A stretch of 56,305 nt of DNA from Mucilaginibacter sp. (GTDB lineage: Bacteria > Bacteroidota > Bacteroidia > Sphingobacteriales > Sphingobacteriaceae): contig JAQBNY010000075.1 of NCBI GenBank assembly GCA_028288315.1, positions 1 through 56,305 of the forward strand. The letters are read 5' to 3'. Positions 18,035 to 26,701 of the stretch are shown here, piece after piece (the stretch's first letter is position 1; each line of letters begins with the position of its first letter). Position numbers and translations under genes: made by a program. The notes below the pieces were generated by a model, which was not told the origin of the DNA, made no database searches, and saw only the letters and a program-made list of their open reading frames with translations.

Positions 18035-18814
18035 ATGATTATACCTAAACAGATAATTATTGCGAGATATTATCCTTACTTGCTTTTGCTTTTTATATTA
18101 TTTACCGGCTGCGCCCCAAAACGCGACCTGGTATATTTCAGTGATATGACAAGTTCATCTATTATTACCGATACCCTAAAACAGGATATAATAATTGACG
18201 AGAATGACATTTTAAGTGTTACAGTAAATAGCTTGAACCCAGAATCCAATCGGTTGTTTTCTGGAAACATAAACGCATCAGCTGATCCTTCAACTCAAAA
18301 GGTTGGTTACAAAGTGAATAAAGATGGCATTATACAATTACCACTAATTGGAAATTATAAGGTGAAAGGTTTAACTATAGAGAGGGCCAGGATAGGCATT
18401 TTAACAGAGTTAAGTAAACAAATAATAAAACCGGTAGTGGATGTTAAGCTTTTGAATTTTAAAATTACAGTTATAGGCGAAGTTAACAAACCATCGAATT
18501 TTAACATACCTGATGATAAAATTAATTTGCTTGAAGCTTTGGGCCTGGCAGGAGATATGACAGTTTACGGAAAAAGAGAAAATGTGCTTGTAATTAGAAA
18601 TGAAAATGGCAGTAAAACAATGAAAAGATTAAACCTTAACAAACAGGAAACTATTACTTCGCCTTATTTCTACCTAAAGCAAAATGATATAGTTTATGTA
18701 GAGCCAGACAGGGCAAAAGCATTTGAATATAGCCAAAACACGCGTATACTACCCATTATTATTGCTTCAATTTCTGCAGCTGCAGTATTGGCCGCAGTAC
18801 TGTTAAAAAGGTAA
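18035..18814 (+). CDS. Polysaccharide export outer-membrane lipoprotein (Wza/BexD-like)
   Basis: A 259-residue lipoprotein: the hydrophobic segment LLLLFILFTGC places the lipidated Cys at residue 26. Residues 50-130 match the polysaccharide export domain (IIDENDILSVTVNSLNPE, then YKVNKDGIIQLPLIGNYKVKGLT). Residues 145-225 match an SLBB domain (KITVIGEVNKPSNFNIPDDKI). A C-terminal hydrophobic helix (about 237-257) spans the outer membrane, as in Wza. It forms the outer-membrane channel of the Wzx/Wzy pathway together with the Wzc-like protein encoded 31 bases downstream. It is the first gene of the cluster. Confidence 0.93.
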   Translation: MIIPKQIIIARYYPYLLLLFILFTGCAPKRDLVYFSDMTSSSIITDTLKQDIIIDENDILSVTVNSLNPESNRLFSGNINASADPSTQKVGYKVNKDGIIQLPLIGNYKVKGLTIERARIGILTELSKQIIKPVVDVKLLNFKITVIGEVNKPSNFNIPDDKINLLEALGLAGDMTVYGKRENVLVIRNENGSKTMKRLNLNKQETITSPYFYLKQNDIVYVEPDRAKAFEYSQNTRILPIIIASISAAAVLAAVLLKR

Positions 18815-18845
18815 TTTAAGTAAGCATAATGCTAAATTAAGAGAT

Positions 18846-21161
18846 ATGAACGAAGATCGTTTGTTTAAACCAGAAACAAAAATTAATGATTACAGAGATG
18901 TTATCATACCATATTTAAAAAAATGGTATTGGTTTGTAGCTGCTTTGTTAATTAGTTTTTTTACAGCCTGGTTTTATCTTAGTTGTGCAACCCCTCAATA
19001 CAATATCAACAGCACATTATTAATACCAGATGACAAGAAAGGTGATGGAATACTAAAAGCAACTGCATTTAGTGATTTAAACATGTTTCATGAAGTTAAA
19101 ACAGTAGATAATGAAATTGAAATTTTACGCTCAAGAGATTTAATTTATAAAGCGTTAAAAAAGCTCAATCTTGAGATTGCTTATACGTATCAAACCTTTT
19201 TTAAAACAACCGAGCTTTATGGTAAAAGTCTGCCATTAACAGTGTCGGTTGTAAAATTAGGAGCAATGGCATATGTTAAGGACATCCAGTTACAAAGTGT
19301 ATCTGATTCAACGTTTATCCTTACCGATGACATCAAAAAATATAAATACAGGTTTGGCCAGCTTGTTAGCCTCCCTGGTTATACAATTAGAGTATTTAAA
19401 GGGCCATCATTTGCTAAAAATCATAAAACGTTAAATGTGAAATTTCAAGACCTGTACGATATGGCTTTATCTTATAGTGCAGGTAAATTAAAAATTACAC
19501 CGGTTATAAAAGAATCTAACACACTCACCTTAAGCATGATGGATGCCATACCAATGCGGGGAATAGATATAATGAATAATATTATTGATATCTATAACGG
19601 GGAAGGTTTACAAAAAAAGAATAGCTTGGCAATTAGCACTATCCAATTTTTGGATAAGCGCTTAAAATCGATAGAAAATGAACTTTCATATGCTGAAGGC
19701 GATATTGAAGTCTATAAGCAACAAAATAGTGCCATCGATGTAGGTGCCGGTACGCAAATAAATTTGACAAAATCTGCCGAATACAACAAACTCATAGAAG
19801 AATCAGATGTACAATTAGGTAGTGTAAATTCTATCCTCGCTTATTTAAGAACACCAAAAAACCAATTTAATGTGGTGCCCAGTACTATGAATTTAAAAGA
19901 TCCTGTACTTATTTCATTGATAAACAAATTTAATGATCTGCAATTAGAAAGGGATAGGATGTTGCACAGTGCTAATCTTAGTAATCAGTTAGTGCAAAAT
20001 TTAACCAACCAAATAACAGGTATACGCTTTAATATAATCGAAAATTTAACCAACATTAAAAAAGGAATTCAAATAGAAAACAACCATCTTAGGTCTAATT
20101 CAGCTAATTACAAATCTAAAATACGTTTAGCACCAACATTAGAACGAGGGCTTTTGCAACGCGGGCGTGAACAAAATGTTAAAACCAACCTGTATCAATA
20201 TTTTCTACAAAAGAAAGAAGAAACAGAATTATCGTTATTGGCAACGGTACCCGCATCACAAGTGATAGATAAGCCTGCTTATAATCCGTTGCCAGAATCC
20301 CCTAAGCATGAGTTAGTGTATTTATGTGGTAGCATATTAGGGCTTGTAATCCCAATATTTTTCATTTATACCGGCAAAAGCCTAACCTTAAAAGTAAAAG
20401 ATATATCATCCTTAAAAGATATCCCGGGTCTCAAAATTTTGGGAGAGTTAAGCCACAATGATATTAAAAGTACCGTTGTGATGAGTAAAGGAAGCAAGTC
20501 AACAATTTCCGAACTATTTAGATATATCCGAACCAACCTGGGCATGCTAAATAAAGGCCAGCCCAATAAGGTAATGTTAATTACATCATGTATGCAGGGA
20601 GAAGGAAAAACATTTTTCAGTATAAACCTGGGATTGACATTAGCTATGTTGAATAAGAAAGTAATAATACTTGAATTTGATTTACGAAAGCCAGATATGT
20701 TAAAAAAGCTGGATATAAAACAAAAAACAGGTATTGCGGAGTTTTTGCAAGGAGATATTGATGAATTTATGTTAAGCATTCAACCCTACCCAAAATCATC
20801 TAATTTATATATACTGGGGTGTGGGTCAACACCTGAAGATCCTGCAGAACTGCTAGCCAGCAAACGTGTAAATTTTATGTTTGATTTATTGAAAAATAAT
20901 TTTGATTACATAATTGTAGATACTTCTCCTGTCGGAGCGGTTGCAGATGCGTTTAGTTTGGCTAAATACGCAGACCTGAGCATTTATTTAGTTAGATATA
21001 ATTATACAGACAACAAACAGTTAGACATACTTAAGGACATTTATGAGAATGATAAATTAAAAAACCTTATGGTGGTTATTAACGATGCTAAACCAGAGAA
21101 CCGTCCGGCTTATGCTTATGGTTCATATGGTTATTATACTGATCAAGTAGTTAATACGTAG
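18846..21161 (+). CDS. Polysaccharide copolymerase / tyrosine autokinase (Wzc-like)
   Basis: A 771-residue inner-membrane protein. The N-terminal Wzz-like part has one transmembrane helix near residues 27-48 and a second near 490-510, with a periplasmic coiled-coil region between them. The cytoplasmic BY-kinase follows: Walker A in MQGEGKTFF (about 583-590), Walker A' in VIILEFDLRKPD (about 608-619) and Walker B in YIIVDTSPVGAVAD (about 690). The C-terminus has a tyrosine-rich tail (YAYGSYGYY, about 757-765), the autophosphorylation site. It controls chain length and couples polymerisation to export. It directly follows the Wza-like gene. Confidence 0.94.
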   Translation: MNEDRLFKPETKINDYRDVIIPYLKKWYWFVAALLISFFTAWFYLSCATPQYNINSTLLIPDDKKGDGILKATAFSDLNMFHEVKTVDNEIEILRSRDLIYKALKKLNLEIAYTYQTFFKTTELYGKSLPLTVSVVKLGAMAYVKDIQLQSVSDSTFILTDDIKKYKYRFGQLVSLPGYTIRVFKGPSFAKNHKTLNVKFQDLYDMALSYSAGKLKITPVIKESNTLTLSMMDAIPMRGIDIMNNIIDIYNGEGLQKKNSLAISTIQFLDKRLKSIENELSYAEGDIEVYKQQNSAIDVGAGTQINLTKSAEYNKLIEESDVQLGSVNSILAYLRTPKNQFNVVPSTMNLKDPVLISLINKFNDLQLERDRMLHSANLSNQLVQNLTNQITGIRFNIIENLTNIKKGIQIENNHLRSNSANYKSKIRLAPTLERGLLQRGREQNVKTNLYQYFLQKKEETELSLLATVPASQVIDKPAYNPLPESPKHELVYLCGSILGLVIPIFFIYTGKSLTLKVKDISSLKDIPGLKILGELSHNDIKSTVVMSKGSKSTISELFRYIRTNLGMLNKGQPNKVMLITSCMQGEGKTFFSINLGLTLAMLNKKVIILEFDLRKPDMLKKLDIKQKTGIAEFLQGDIDEFMLSIQPYPKSSNLYILGCGSTPEDPAELLASKRVNFMFDLLKNNFDYIIVDTSPVGAVADAFSLAKYADLSIYLVRYNYTDNKQLDILKDIYENDKLKNLMVVINDAKPENRPAYAYGSYGYYTDQVVNT

Positions 21162-21210
21162 GTTTTTTGTCTTTCTGTACTAATAATCAATAAAAAAGTG
21201 TGAAAAAATA

Positions 21211-21241
21211 ACCACGTAAGTGGTATGGCGAAGCTATACAC
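21211..21241 (+). repeat. Composite hairpin element, copy 1 (GTAA tetraloop + GGCGAAGC)
   Basis: Stem ACCAC (21211-21215), loop GTAA (21216-21219), stem GTGGT (21220-21224), two bases AT, then GGCGAAGC (21227-21234) and TATACAC. GTAA is a GNRA-type tetraloop. GGCGAAGC contains the GCGAAGC sequence known to form a very stable DNA mini-hairpin, and it resembles the RfaH ops site. It lies between the wzc-like gene and the NusG-like gene. Confidence 0.7.
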
Positions 21242-21327
21242 TATTGACATGATATATTAAAGTTAAAAGTTGCTAACAGATATTTATAACAATTAGCGAT
21301 TCCTCATTATCTATCAATAATAAAATT

Positions 21328-21358
21328 ATCATGTAAGTGATTTGGCGAAGCTTTATAC
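21328..21358 (+). repeat. Composite hairpin element, copy 2 (GTAA tetraloop + GGCGAAGC)
   Basis: Stem ATCAT (21328-21332), loop GTAA (21333-21336), stem GTGAT (21337-21341), two bases TT, then GGCGAAGC (21344-21351) and TTTATAC. It is exactly 117 bp after copy 1, and 20 of 24 aligned bases are identical. The stem differences are one compensatory pair (C-G to T-A) and one wobble (C-G to T-G). It ends 33 bases before the NusG-like start codon. Confidence 0.7.
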
Positions 21359-21384
21359 GCCTCTATCAAATAATTCACATCCAT

Positions 21385-21939
21385 ATGGAAAATCCTATTT
21401 TTTTACAGGAGAAAAAGTGGCTTGTAATTTACACCCGACCCCGATGGGAGAAAAAGGTTGATCAAATGTTAAAACAGCAAGGAATTGAATCTTACTGTCC
21501 ATTAAGAATAGTTGAAAACCAATGGGCTGATCGAAAAAAAAAGGTGAGTCTCCCATTATTTAATTCGTACATTTTTGTGCACGTTACTTTACGAGAACAA
21601 TCAAATGTACTATATATATCGGGCGTTTTAGGTTTTGTTTATTTCATGGGTAAGCCAGCCGTTGTACGCGATAGCATTATTGAGCAGGTTAAAGCCAATT
21701 TGGCTACTTATAATGATGTTGAAATTATAGATCTGCAAACCATATCTGTTGGCGATAAGGTTCGCATCAAGCAAGGCATTTTTACAGATCAGCTTGGTAA
21801 AATTATACAATTACAAGGTAAGAACGTACTTATGATTTTTGACAGCATTAATTGTGCTTTAGTAACACGTATCCTTGTTCAGAATGTTGCTATACAAAAT
21901 TTAAATCAAAACAATGAAAGCGCCTCAAAACAATTATAG
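21385..21939 (+). CDS. NusG-like transcription antiterminator, UpxY family
   Basis: A 184-residue NusG paralogue. The NGN domain starts at KKWLVIYTRPRWEKKVDQMLKQQGIESYCP (read in two parts), with SLPLFNSYIFVHV in the middle; a C-terminal KOW-like part contains VGDKVRIKQGIFTDQLGKII. The start at 21385 gives the usual UpxY beginning; an upstream in-frame ATG at 21337 falls inside the second hairpin element and is unlikely. UpxY proteins bind RNA polymerase early in capsule operons and let it read through the long cluster. Here the gene is third rather than first, but follows a 223-bp leader with two ops-like elements. A run of nine A (21534-21542) lies within codons for RKKK. It overlaps the next gene by 26 bases. 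Confidence 0.9.
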   Translation: MENPIFLQEKKWLVIYTRPRWEKKVDQMLKQQGIESYCPLRIVENQWADRKKKVSLPLFNSYIFVHVTLREQSNVLYISGVLGFVYFMGKPAVVRDSIIEQVKANLATYNDVEIIDLQTISVGDKVRIKQGIFTDQLGKIIQLQGKNVLMIFDSINCALVTRILVQNVAIQNLNQNNESASKQL

Positions 21940-23212
21940 AATTGGAATTATTGGCCTTGGATATGTTGGATTACCACTGGCCGTTGAATTTGCCAAAAAA
22001 TATAAGGTAATAGGATTTGATGTTAACCAACAAAGAATTGATCAGCTCAGATCAGGTATTGATCATACACTTGAAGTTAGCAAGGATGAACTAAATGCGG
22101 TTATAACCCCTGTTTGTACAACTCCTGTCGGACTGTTTTTTACTCAGGAGCTAGAAAATTTGCGATCATGCTCTATATATATTGTAACGGTGCCTACACC
22201 TGTTGATAAAAATAACCGGCCAGATCTAACCCCATTGAAAAATGCAAGTTTAATGTTGGGTGAGGTTCTAAAAAAAGGTGATATAGTTATTTATGAATCA
22301 ACGGTTTATCCGGGAGTTACCGAGGATGAATGTGTACCGGTACTTGAAAGTGCTTCAAATTTGCGTTTCAATATTGATTTTTTTGCGGGTTACTCTCCGG
22401 AAAGAATAAATCCAGGTGATAAAACACATACTGTAACAAAAATCAGAAAGATCACATCGGGCTCTACTCCTGATGCTGCAGAGATTATTGATAAACTATA
22501 TAGATCAATTATAACTGCAGGTACATTTAAAGCCGCTTCAATCAAAGTAGCTGAAGCTGCAAAAGTGATTGAAAATGCTCAGCGCGATATAAATATCGCT
22601 TTTGTGAATGAATTGGCGATGATATTTAATATACTCAATATCGATACAAACCAGGTATTAGAGGCGGCTGGTACAAAATGGAATTTTTTAGACTTTCGGC
22701 CGGGGCTTGTAGGTGGGCATTGCATAGGAGTAGATCCATATTACCTGGCGCAAAAAGCACAGGAGGTTGGCTATCATCCTGAAATTATTTTGGCTGGCCG
22801 GAGAATAAACGATAGGATGGGGGCATACGTAGCAGATCAGTTAATAAAAAGAATGATTTGTAAGGGCACTGATCTTGCTAATGCCGAAGTATTAATATTA
22901 GGCTTTACTTTTAAAGAAAATTGCCCGGATGTACGTAATACACGTGTTATTGACGTAATTAAGCGCCTGGAAGAATATAAGGTTAAGGTTCATATTCATG
23001 ACCCCTGGGCCAATGCCGATCACGCAAAAAAAGTTTACAAGATTATATGCGAAAATGGGGAATCGAAAGGCAGAACATATGATGGCGTTTTATTAGCAGT
23101 AGCTCATGATCAGTTTAAAGACATGGACTTTAAAGCTCTTTGTAAATCCAACACCGTTGTATATGATTTGAAATCTTGTCTTTCTGATGATGTTGTGGAT
23201 GCACGCCTTTAA
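21914..23212 (+). CDS. UDP-sugar 6-dehydrogenase (WbpA/TviB-like)
   Basis: A 432-residue nucleotide-sugar dehydrogenase. The NAD-binding motif GIIGLGYVGLP lies at about residues 10-20. The central domain holds GYSPERINPGDK (about 156-167) and the helix with KVIENAQRDINIAF. The catalytic Cys is at about 270 in VGGHCIGVDPYY, and the C-terminal UDP-binding domain contains FKENCPDVRNT. SPERINPGD favours the UDP-GlcNAc or UDP-ManNAc 6-dehydrogenase branch over UDP-glucose dehydrogenase. The product would be an N-acetylated uronic acid donor. It overlaps the NusG-like gene by 26 bases and lies 6 bases before the flippase gene. Confidence 0.9.
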   Translation: MKAPQNNYRIGIIGLGYVGLPLAVEFAKKYKVIGFDVNQQRIDQLRSGIDHTLEVSKDELNAVITPVCTTPVGLFFTQELENLRSCSIYIVTVPTPVDKNNRPDLTPLKNASLMLGEVLKKGDIVIYESTVYPGVTEDECVPVLESASNLRFNIDFFAGYSPERINPGDKTHTVTKIRKITSGSTPDAAEIIDKLYRSIITAGTFKAASIKVAEAAKVIENAQRDINIAFVNELAMIFNILNIDTNQVLEAAGTKWNFLDFRPGLVGGHCIGVDPYYLAQKAQEVGYHPEIILAGRRINDRMGAYVADQLIKRMICKGTDLANAEVLILGFTFKENCPDVRNTRVIDVIKRLEEYKVKVHIHDPWANADHAKKVYKIICENGESKGRTYDGVLLAVAHDQFKDMDFKALCKSNTVVYDLKSCLSDDVVDARL

Positions 23213-23218
23213 TAATAC

Positions 23219-24658
23219 ATGAACTTTAAAGAAAAAGCTGTTTCGGCTTTATTGTGGTCTATTTGGCAACAATTAAGTTCAAAACTGGTAAGTTTTGCAA
23301 TATCAATTTTCTTAGCAAGACTACTTGAGCCTTCGCAATTTGGGTTAATTGCAATGCTGTCTTTATTTATTGCCGTAAGCAATACCCTGTTAGATAGTGG
23401 TTTAACATCCTCTTTAATAAGAACGACCAATCCCAATCAGCGGGATTACTCTACTATTTTTTATTTCAATATTGCAGGTAGTGCAATATTATATATAATG
23501 TTATTTTTTTCAGCTCCGCTTGTAGCATTGTTTTATCATCAACCTCAGTTAATAGCTATAATACGTGTTTATGGTACCATCTTAGTTATAAATGCTTTTT
23601 TTGGTGTACAAAGTACTCTTTTGATAAAAGATCTTAAGTTTAGAATACAAACCAACATACAAGTTCCATCAACTATAGGTGGCGGCATTTTAGGAATTGT
23701 TTTAGCAAAAATGGGTTATGGTGTTTGGAGCCTCGTTTGGATGAGTTTGCTTACATCCTTCTTATCTACAGCTATGCATTGGCTTTATTCAAGTTGGCGG
23801 CCTGCATTATTATTTGATATAAAATGTTTTAAAAGTCACTTTTATTTTGGATACAAAATGACCATATCTAATTTATTAGATACCATATACCAGAATTTTT
23901 ACCTTATTGTAATTGGCAAATATTTCTCTACAAGCCAGCTTGGATTTTATTCCAGAGCCGAATCTTTAAGTCAGTTTCCTATAAGCAATATTTCAGCAGC
24001 AATTAATAAAGTGGCTTATCCTATGTTTGCCGAAATTTCTGAAGATACTAAACAACTTAAAAATGTTTACAAGAGATTAATTCAACAAGTGCTTTTCTGG
24101 AATGCTCCTGTATTGGTTCTACTATCTGTTATAGCCGAACCATTGTTTAAATTTTTACTTACTGATAAATGGCTGCCAGCAGTGCCATATTTTAAAATAC
24201 TATGTATTAGTGGTATTATGTACCCGCTACATGCTTATAATCTTAACATTTTAAAAGTACTGGGTAAAAGTACCTTGTTCCTTAAATTAGAAATAATTAA
24301 GAAAATACTTTGCATAACAATAGTGCTGATAGTTATCCAATTTGGCATGTACGGATTACTATATTTTCAATTGTTCTTCAATTTTATCGCGTATTATATC
24401 AACTCAATATATAGTGGTAAACTAATTTCTTACCCTGTTCAAGAACAAATTAAAGACATTTTGCCAACCTTTACCCTAGCCGGTACCTTAGGGATATGCT
24501 GTTATTTACTTGAACAATATTTAGATCATGTTTTAGTATCCGAAATTCTAAAGATGAGTTTAACAAGTATCAGTTTTATACTGTTATACTATGCTTTTAG
24601 CTCATTTTTTAAAATTTCTGCAATAAAAGATTTTAACCAATTAATTCTAAAGAAATGA
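23219..24658 (+). CDS. Wzx-type lipid-linked oligosaccharide flippase
   Basis: A 479-residue integral membrane protein of the MOP/PST family with about 12-14 hydrophobic helices. The N-terminal SALLWSIWQQLSSKLVSFAISIFLARLLEPSQFG (shown in part) is characteristic: a conserved start in which an amphipathic helix precedes LARLLxPxxFG. It moves undecaprenyl-linked repeat units across the inner membrane. It overlaps the next gene in an ATGA, so translation is coupled to the aminotransferase. The Wzy-like polymerase is encoded at 30574 in the same operon. Confidence 0.92.
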   Translation: MNFKEKAVSALLWSIWQQLSSKLVSFAISIFLARLLEPSQFGLIAMLSLFIAVSNTLLDSGLTSSLIRTTNPNQRDYSTIFYFNIAGSAILYIMLFFSAPLVALFYHQPQLIAIIRVYGTILVINAFFGVQSTLLIKDLKFRIQTNIQVPSTIGGGILGIVLAKMGYGVWSLVWMSLLTSFLSTAMHWLYSSWRPALLFDIKCFKSHFYFGYKMTISNLLDTIYQNFYLIVIGKYFSTSQLGFYSRAESLSQFPISNISAAINKVAYPMFAEISEDTKQLKNVYKRLIQQVLFWNAPVLVLLSVIAEPLFKFLLTDKWLPAVPYFKILCISGIMYPLHAYNLNILKVLGKSTLFLKLEIIKKILCITIVLIVIQFGMYGLLYFQLFFNFIAYYINSIYSGKLISYPVQEQIKDILPTFTLAGTLGICCYLLEQYLDHVLVSEILKMSLTSISFILLYYAFSSFFKISAIKDFNQLILKK

Positions 24659-25803
24659 TTCCAGTAACTAAACCTTATCTGCCGGCAGAAAAAGAATTTA
24701 AAAGTTATGTGAAAAATATTTGGGAACGGCAATGGTTAACAAATAATGGCCCTCTGGTAAATACATTAGAACTAAAGTTAAAAGAATACTTATCGTTAAA
24801 TCATTTGTTATACGTAACTAATGGCACAGTAGCGCTGCAGTTAGCTATTAAGGCACTTGACTTAACTGGAGAAATTATAACAACGCCGTTTTCTTTTGTT
24901 GCTACTACAAGCAGTATAGTATGGCAAGGGTGCAAACCTGTGTTTGTTGATATTAACCCCAATACATACAACATAGATACAACAAAAATCGAAGCTGCAA
25001 TAACACCTCAAACCTCCGGTATAATTGCAACACATGTATTTGGTAATCCTTGTGATATTGATGCGATAAAGCACATTGCAGACAAATACAATTTGAAAGT
25101 TATATACGATGCAGCTCACTGTTTTGGAACCAGGTACAAAAACAGGTCAATATTTGAATTTGGCGATATAAGTACTACAAGCTTTCATGCTACTAAACTA
25201 TTTCATACCGTTGAAGGCGGTGCTGTTATTACAAAGGATCCGGAATTACTTAGAAAAATGGCAGTCATGAGAAATTTTGGATATTCAGGAACAGATACAT
25301 TTTCTGAATTAGGAATTAATGCTAAAAACTGTGAATTGCATGCTGCAATGGGTTTATGTAATTTGAAACATGTTGATGAGATACTTCAAAAAAGAAAATA
25401 TTTATACCAACATTATTTAATTCGGTTGAATAGATTAGGAGTGAAGTTTCAGGTGCTTCAGGGTTATACTGACTATAATCATGCCTATTTCCCAATTTTA
25501 TTTGAGAGTGAAGAGTTAATGTATGCAAATAAGGCTAACCTGGAGCTTTCACAAGTATACAGTCGCCGGTATTTTTATCCATCCTTATCGGCTTTACCTT
25601 ATGTTGATAATGTATTAATGCCAGTTTGTGATTCTGTTGCCAGCAGGATTTTGTGTCTTCCGCTTTATCATACACTTACACTGTCAGATTTGGATTTTAT
25701 ATGTAGGATTTTATTGAAAGAAAGTTTGAAATCTAAAACCAAAAATTTCAGTGTGTTGATTGCTGAACAAATTGAATCAGGACTTGATCATATATCAGCA
25801 TAA
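24655..25803 (+). CDS. DegT/DnrJ/EryC1/StrS-family sugar aminotransferase (VioA-like)
   Basis: A 382-residue PLP enzyme. The start MIPVTKPYLP and then QWLTNNGPLVNTLE are typical of the VioA/FdtB-like branch, which aminates dTDP- or UDP-4-keto (or 3-keto) 6-deoxyhexoses. The PLP Lys is Lys181 in SFHATKLFHTVEGG; the preceding AAHCFG segment holds the residues that stack on the cofactor. A keto-sugar substrate could come from the WbpM-like 4,6-dehydratase encoded at 45151. It overlaps the flippase by 4 bases and lies 10 bases before a GT2 gene. The exact sugar cannot be determined. Confidence 0.88.
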   Translation: MIPVTKPYLPAEKEFKSYVKNIWERQWLTNNGPLVNTLELKLKEYLSLNHLLYVTNGTVALQLAIKALDLTGEIITTPFSFVATTSSIVWQGCKPVFVDINPNTYNIDTTKIEAAITPQTSGIIATHVFGNPCDIDAIKHIADKYNLKVIYDAAHCFGTRYKNRSIFEFGDISTTSFHATKLFHTVEGGAVITKDPELLRKMAVMRNFGYSGTDTFSELGINAKNCELHAAMGLCNLKHVDEILQKRKYLYQHYLIRLNRLGVKFQVLQGYTDYNHAYFPILFESEELMYANKANLELSQVYSRRYFYPSLSALPYVDNVLMPVCDSVASRILCLPLYHTLTLSDLDFICRILLKESLKSKTKNFSVLIAEQIESGLDHISA

Positions 25804-25813
25804 TTAAGTTTAT

Positions 25814-26677
25814 ATGGAAGATCTAATACCAACGGTGAGTATTTGTTGTATTACTTACAACCATAAAAAATTTATCTCTCAGGCTATAAATAGTTTTCTA
25901 ATGCAGGAAACAAATTTTCATTTTGAAATTATAGTTGGCGATGATTGCTCAAATGACGGAGCCTTAGATATATTAAAAACCTTTTCAGATAAATATGCCG
26001 ACAAAATTAAGCTGATCTCGACTGAAAAAAATTCGGGGACACACAGTAATTTAGTGAATTGCCTTAAGTTTTGCACAGGTAAATATATAGCTCTATGTGA
26101 AGGTGATGATTATTGGACTGACCCTATAAAATTACAAAAACAGGTTGATTTTTTGGAGAATAACCCCGACTACGTAATTTGTTGCCATTATACCAGGGTA
26201 ATAAATGAAGGAGGAGAAACATTGTACGTTCATCCTAAGCCTATGCCCCTCGAACATACTTATTTTGATTTGCTGGCAGGTAAGCAGGAAGAAACTAAAA
26301 CAGCAACAGTAGTGTACAGAAACACTCCTGGGATACATCAATTATTTACAACATCGTGGTTTAGAAACTGCTATGCAGGTGATAAGATATTTAAGTTGTT
26401 TGCAACTTATTATACTGGAGGGAAAATTTTTGTAATACCGCAAGTGATGAGCTGTTACCGTAACCACAGTGGTGGTATCTGGAGCATGATCAACACACAA
26501 ATACGAATGGAAAGAATGATCAGCGATTTTAACTTGATTATAAACCATTTTACCTATCCGGCACTACAAAAGAAAAAGTTACTTGTGTTATATATTAGAC
26601 GCTATTTATTGTTTGAGTTACGACATAAGCAAGTGCGCAAAGCATTTAATACAGTTAAATTTTTGTTAAACTATTAA
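25814..26677 (+). CDS. Glycosyltransferase family 2
   Basis: A 287-residue GT-A fold enzyme. The nucleotide-binding start VSICCITYNHKKFI (residues 8-21) is followed by IVGDDCSNDG (about 41-50) and the DxD-type motif EGDDYWTD (about 96-103). A C-terminal stretch rich in basic and aromatic residues may touch the membrane. It probably adds one sugar of the lipid-linked repeat unit on the cytoplasmic face. It sits in a tight run of genes with 10 bases upstream and 24 downstream. Confidence 0.9.
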   Translation: MEDLIPTVSICCITYNHKKFISQAINSFLMQETNFHFEIIVGDDCSNDGALDILKTFSDKYADKIKLISTEKNSGTHSNLVNCLKFCTGKYIALCEGDDYWTDPIKLQKQVDFLENNPDYVICCHYTRVINEGGETLYVHPKPMPLEHTYFDLLAGKQEETKTATVVYRNTPGIHQLFTTSWFRNCYAGDKIFKLFATYYTGGKIFVIPQVMSCYRNHSGGIWSMINTQIRMERMISDFNLIINHFTYPALQKKKLLVLYIRRYLLFELRHKQVRKAFNTVKFLLNY

Positions 26678-26701
26678 AAATTGACGGTAGAACTAAGCTC
26701 C

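Noticed and set aside
20366..20779. A 137-codon minus-strand frame inside the Wzc-like gene
   Set aside because: It is antisense to the kinase domain, which has clear Walker motifs in the plus frame.
21244..21258. A TTGACA sequence close to TATATT between the two leader elements
   Set aside because: The spacing is about 3 bases, far too short for a sigma-70 promoter, and Bacteroidota promoters differ from this consensus.
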